DNA of 31,903 nucleotides from a virus. Position numbers and translations under genes: made by a program. The stretch spans positions 1-31,903 of IMG/VR virus record IMGVR_UViG_3300042938_000256. The stretch is one strand, 5' to 3'. Below, one piece after another: positions 29,336-31,903 of this stretch (within the stretch, counting starts at the first letter, position 1; each line of letters begins with the position of its first letter). The notes under the pieces are model-generated. The model searched no databases. It worked only from the letters and a program-made list of their open reading frames with translations, and was not told where the DNA came from.

Positions 29336-29767
29336 AAATTTGAATCTTTTATATAAATAATAAACAACTGGAATTAAAAGTAACCATAAGTAATTCCAAT
29401 AGTTTTGTTTTCTATCTATATCCTTTTTAAATTCTTTAACTGAAGTTTTAGTTAATTCCTTTTTAAGTTCATTCTTAACGATTGTTTTCTTTTCAATATG
29501 TAAACTATTATCTTTTACTTTTTTGTATCTTAAAACAACGTTCTTGTACGATATACCGTTTACTACAATATCTTTTAAAGTATCTAAAGGTGTAATAGTA
29601 AATTCATCAGTATAAATATCATTTTTAATAGATATATTTGTTTCTTCTTTTGTAACAATTTTAGTTTCTATTTGTTTCAAAGAATCTTTTTTAATTTCTT
29701 GTATTACTACTTTACGAGAACCACAACCAAATAAAATTAAACTAACTAAAATAAATATCTGCTTCAT
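29327..29767 (-). CDS. Putative unimolecular spanin (u-spanin)
   Basis: 146 residues. The N-terminus is a lipoprotein signal with lipobox LFGC (12-15), so C15 should be lipidated and anchored in the outer membrane. Residues 20-120 are charged and mixed strand/helix for the periplasm. Residues 123-140 (YWNYLWLLLIPVVYYLYK) form a C-terminal membrane span for the inner membrane. An outer-membrane lipid anchor and inner-membrane span in one protein is the u-spanin layout, as in phage T1 gp11, and would join the membranes in the last step of lysis. It overlaps the lysozyme gene by 26 bases. Confidence 0.75.
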   Translation of the reverse strand: MKQIFILVSLILFGCGSRKVVIQEIKKDSLKQIETKIVTKEETNISIKNDIYTDEFTITPLDTLKDIVVNGISYKNVVLRYKKVKDNSLHIEKKTIVKNELKKELTKTSVKEFKKDIDRKQNYWNYLWLLLIPVVYYLYKRFKFLL

Positions 29768-30188
29768 AATTTCTTCTTCTTGTTAAACCTGCAACTACTT
29801 TTTTATTTACTTTATTCCATCTTTTAAATTCTAATCCAATTAAAATATCATTATGATTTTTATTAACTAATTTTAAAAGTGTACTATTCATAAAATTAGC
29901 CATTCCAATATTATAAGCTAAAGATACACAAGCATTAAATTGATTTTGATTTAATGGCGTTTTAACTAAATTAGAAACTTTACTTGCAAATCTATCAGCA
30001 ATTACTTTAAACATATCAAACGCTTGTTGTTTGTTTATTTCTTTGTCTAATAAAGTTACACGTTTTCCATCAGTATAATATGTGTTTCCATATCCTATTG
30101 TCGGTACTTTTGCAGAACATAAATAAGGCTTTGCACTAAAACCTTCAAATTCTGTAATAAGTAAATAGCCAGCATTATTTAGCTTCAT
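29742..30188 (-). CDS. Endolysin, GH24 lysozyme
   Basis: 148 residues, a T4-type muramidase cleaving the glycan between MurNAc and GlcNAc. The catalytic triad fits E15-x8-C24-x5-T30 (EFEGFSAKPYLCSAKVPTIG), a Glu-Cys-Thr variant of Glu-Asp-Thr found in many phage lysozymes. QNQFNACVSLAYNIG (about 91-105) and a basic end (AGLTRRRNYEADIY) complete the family. There is no signal peptide, so export depends on the holin. It overlaps the second holin-like gene by 14 bases. Confidence 0.9.
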   Translation of the reverse strand: MKLNNAGYLLITEFEGFSAKPYLCSAKVPTIGYGNTYYTDGKRVTLLDKEINKQQAFDMFKVIADRFASKVSNLVKTPLNQNQFNACVSLAYNIGMANFMNSTLLKLVNKNHNDILIGLEFKRWNKVNKKVVAGLTRRRNYEADIYFS

Positions 30189-30339
30189 CTTTGTTATTTT
30201 TTAACCAATCAAATATTTTCATACCTGTGTATATTATTGAAACTAATAGTAAAACTATTTTTAAATTTGCTTCTGCTTTACTTAATGAAAACAAAAATAC
30301 ACCTGTATTCAATAAATAAATTTTTAAATTATCAATCAT
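30175..30339 (-). CDS. Holin or antiholin-like membrane protein (54 aa)
   Basis: 54 residues from ATG 30339 (MIDNLKIYLLNTGVFLFSLS), coupled as ATGA to the stop of the other holin-like gene; an upstream ATG (30408) would lie inside that gene. Hydrophobic segments at about 8-20 and 26-45 (LKIVLLLVSIIYTGMKIFDW) and a charged tail. Two small membrane proteins before a lysozyme commonly form a holin/antiholin pair. Confidence 0.6.
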   Translation of the reverse strand: MIDNLKIYLLNTGVFLFSLSKAEANLKIVLLLVSIIYTGMKIFDWLKNNKDEAK

Positions 30340-30518
30340 TTTCTTAATCTTTCTACTATTGTTGTAACTCCTTCTATTCCTATATATGCAGTTGCAATTA
30401 TAACCCAATCACTTGAGGTTAATTGTCCGCTAAACAAACCCCCACACGCTACTATAAAAACAAGTAACTTGCGAGAAATCCATTTACTTAATATTATATC
30501 AAATTGCTCTTTACTCAC
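30336..30518 (-). CDS. Putative holin (60 aa, GTG start)
   Basis: 60 residues starting MSKEQFDIILSKWISRKLLV (GTG start at 30518, preceded directly by an in-frame stop). Hydrophobic segments at about 18-30 (LLVFIVACGGLFS) and 36-52 (SDWVIIATAYIGIEGVTT), ending VERLRK. Size, two spans, basic end and position before the lysozyme fit a class II holin. Which of the two membrane proteins is holin and which antiholin is not clear. Confidence 0.65.
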   Translation of the reverse strand: MSKEQFDIILSKWISRKLLVFIVACGGLFSGQLTSSDWVIIATAYIGIEGVTTIVERLRK

Positions 30519-30559
30519 TCAAAAATTATATCTTGCTTCATATCTATTTCTTTAATTGG

Positions 30560-30853
30560 TTAAACTCCTGCAAATCCGTGTACTGGATTGTTTGGGAATA
30601 TCTCATTTATTCCAAAGTCTATTTCTTGCTCACTCATAACATCGTAAGCATATCCATCAGCAAATATTGGAGCAGTTATTTCTTTAAAATCAGCATCGTA
30701 TGTTCCATTTGTTAGAACTATTTTACCAATTTCAACAACTGCGTGAATACCTTGTCCGTAAATAAGTCCTTTTTCTGTTTCAATATAAACTACTTTCGCT
30801 AATAAATCAGCCATTGCAGTTTCTTTGTTTGTGTAATTTAATTTGTATATCAT
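30560..30853 (-). CDS. Small conserved tail-associated protein (97 aa)
   Basis: 97 residues starting MIYKLNYTNKETAMADLLAK, containing GLIYGQGIHAVVEIGKIVL and FADGYAYDVMSEQEIDFG, ending PVHGFAGV. I recognise the pattern as a small protein encoded directly after fibre genes in Flavobacterium phages; fibre chaperone or fibre partner are possible roles. It begins on the base next to the fibre stop. Confidence 0.65.
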   Translation of the reverse strand: MIYKLNYTNKETAMADLLAKVVYIETEKGLIYGQGIHAVVEIGKIVLTNGTYDADFKEITAPIFADGYAYDVMSEQEIDFGINEIFPNNPVHGFAGV

Positions 30854-31903
30854 TTAGAGGGTTGTTAATGTGATACATTCTGTGTCTGTTAAAGCTGTTT
30901 TATAAAGTTGTGTTGAATTATTATAAGAAGTATTAGATAGACTATAATAACCATCATCATAAAGTTGTAAAGAACTTAATGCGTTGCTAAATGTAAATGA
31001 ACTTATTGAAGTTTGTGTTAATTTAACACCATTTAAAAATACTTTAAAAGTTCCATTAATATTATATGTTATTGCAGCTTTATTTCTACCTATTAAAAAA
31101 GCTTCATTTGAATAACTTAATTTTGATGAATTACTTGCTATTACTATAAAATTAGCTTTGCTACTTTGTTGTGAAATATAAATTGCATTAACAGCTCCAT
31201 CTCTTTGAATAGAAGCTGATATTTGATTATTTCTATCTCTAATATAAATATCTACAAACAAAGTCCCTTCTGTTTGCCCTATTAAACTACTTATTCCTGT
31301 TTTAGATATTACATCAGCGTTTCTTGATTGAATACTTGCTACTGTTGGAATATATGAAGTTGGGTAACTTGCTGCTTCTAATTGTATTCCTGTAATTTTA
31401 AAAGATTTTAATACTTGCGTATCGTATCGAAGAACGCCATTATTTGCATTAATTCCTGCACTTGTTGCTGTTCCACTTAATCTGTAAACATTATTTCCGT
31501 AACTTTCAACTTTCAAATTATTTGTAACAACTGCTCCCGCTATAACTAAACAAACATTTCCCGTTGTTTGACTTGCCGAAAGTATTGGAACTGAATTATC
31601 ATCCATTTTTATAAAAGCAGAAATAGCGTAAGTTTGTACTGTTGTAACTATTGTTTTATAAGCTAAAGCTAAAGCAGTGTTTGGAAATTGTATTGCATTT
31701 GTAAATGAATTAAAAGAACTCGACGCATTAGTAACATTTATCGCAAAATATGTGCTTACATTTCCGTCACTATTTGTAGCTAAATTTGTTCTTTGTCCCT
31801 CTACCAATAAACTCGGACAACTTCCGTTTGTGTAATCAACACGAGGTATATTTACCGCTACGCTTTCAATCAATCCCGCACTATTTACTCTCGTTGCAGT
31901 TGT
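30854..31903 (-). CDS. Tail fibre/spike protein, main part (continues at the left end)
   Basis: Residues 39-387 of the 387-residue fibre whose start lies at 1-296. A TTG near 31873 gives an apparent start, but the frame is open to the edge and the true ATG is at 296. After PRVDYTNGSCPSLLVEGQRT the protein is Ser, Thr and Asn-rich with beta-strand spacing. Residues about 240-387 (ISSLIGQTEGTLFVDIYI, then TYNINGTFKVFLNGVKL) resemble a LamG/concanavalin-like sugar-binding domain. It probably recognises a surface glycan of the host. Confidence 0.8.
   Translation of the reverse strand, partial: TTATRVNSAGLIESVAVNIPRVDYTNGSCPSLLVEGQRTNLATNSDGNVSTYFAINVTNASSSFNSFTNAIQFPNTALALAYKTIVTTVQTYAISAFIKMDDNSVPILSASQTTGNVCLVIAGAVVTNNLKVESYGNNVYRLSGTATSAGINANNGVLRYDTQVLKSFKITGIQLEAASYPTSYIPTVASIQSRNADVISKTGISSLIGQTEGTLFVDIYIRDRNNQISASIQRDGAVNAIYISQQSSKANFIVIASNSSKLSYSNEAFLIGRNKAAITYNINGTFKVFLNGVKLTQTSISSFTFSNALSSLQLYDDGYYSLSNTSYNNSTQLYKTALTDTECITLTTL
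31722..31903. repeat. Right copy of terminal direct repeat (182 bp)
   Basis: Second copy of the sequence at 1-182, with three substitutions at 31849, 31850 and 31871. In the fibre frame two substitutions are silent and one changes Val to Ile. That is the pattern of natural strain variation rather than sequencing noise. Confidence 0.95.

Noticed and set aside
29176-29367. 63-codon minus-strand frame, hydrophobic
   Set aside because: Antisense to the plus-strand 50-residue gene, which has a promoter; Phe/Leu/Ile composition is a complement artefact.
1-31903. Integrase, excisionase or CI-type repressor
   Set aside because: No tyrosine or serine recombinase motif or clear lysogeny region was found on either strand; temperate lifestyle is not supported.
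1-31903. CRISPR array or insertion sequence
   Set aside because: No regularly spaced repeats and no transposase-like frame with terminal inverted repeats were seen.

Overview
The window is almost certainly a complete genome of a small tailed phage (probably siphovirus-like) of a Bacteroidetes host, most likely Flavobacterium or a relative. The DNA is very AT-rich. Promoters are of the Bacteroidetes TANNTTTG type, translation starts have A-rich leaders instead of Shine-Dalgarno sites, and the structural proteins are of types I associate with Flavobacterium-group phages. Bases 1-182 recur at 31722-31903 with three substitutions, and a tail-fibre gene runs in frame across that join. The contig is therefore circularly permuted or terminally redundant, with about 31.72 kb of unique sequence. 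I see no integrase, excisionase, obvious repressor, tRNA or CRISPR array, so a strictly lytic lifestyle is likely but not proven.

Nearly all genes are on the minus strand, so the genome reads from right to left. From the right end come the fibre and a small tail-associated gene, then a lysis cassette: two holin-like proteins, a GH24 lysozyme and a one-piece (u-)spanin, 30518-29327. Next is a divergent control region and a NinG-like gene. The early and replication region (about 28500-18234) holds an ERF annealing protein, an SSB, a RecA/RepA-like ATPase, a sigma-like factor, a 5'-3' exonuclease, a thymidylate-synthase-family enzyme, a GIY-YIG/MazG fusion, a DnaA-domain-IV protein and many tiny genes, several of them about 30-codon membrane peptides. 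Small and large terminase follow (18183-16707).

After a strong terminator at 16184-16213 come the tail genes: a tail-assembly chaperone with a -1 frameshift, gp10-like and other tail proteins, and the tape measure. Head genes follow: an XkdF-like protease, a scaffold-like protein and the major capsid protein. Then come two tandem tail-tube paralogues, the portal, an adaptor and fibre-associated proteins. This order, with tail genes before capsid and portal at the far end, is unusual. Hairpin terminators lie after the capsid gene and after the second tube gene, which may set expression levels.

Four small genes run on the plus strand: a three-gene operon at 6835-7297 inside the head module, and one gene at 29183-29335 facing the lysis genes.

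The most interesting signals are these. (1) Four promoters on both strands share tandem GTTAA boxes exactly 11 bp apart, held at fixed distance (26 nt, or 26+11 nt) from the -7 box, suggesting an activator-controlled regulon. (2) The thymidylate-synthase homologue carries Asp where dUMP-specific enzymes carry Asn, pointing to dCMP as substrate; it abuts a MazG-type pyrophosphohydrolase fused to a GIY-YIG domain, a possible cytosine-modification cassette. (3) The chaperone gene has a T9 slippery run and an open -1 frame ending TAATG on the next gene. (4) There is a u-spanin candidate. (5) Two structured non-coding stretches are unexplained. All functions are inferred from reading sequence; no searches were run.
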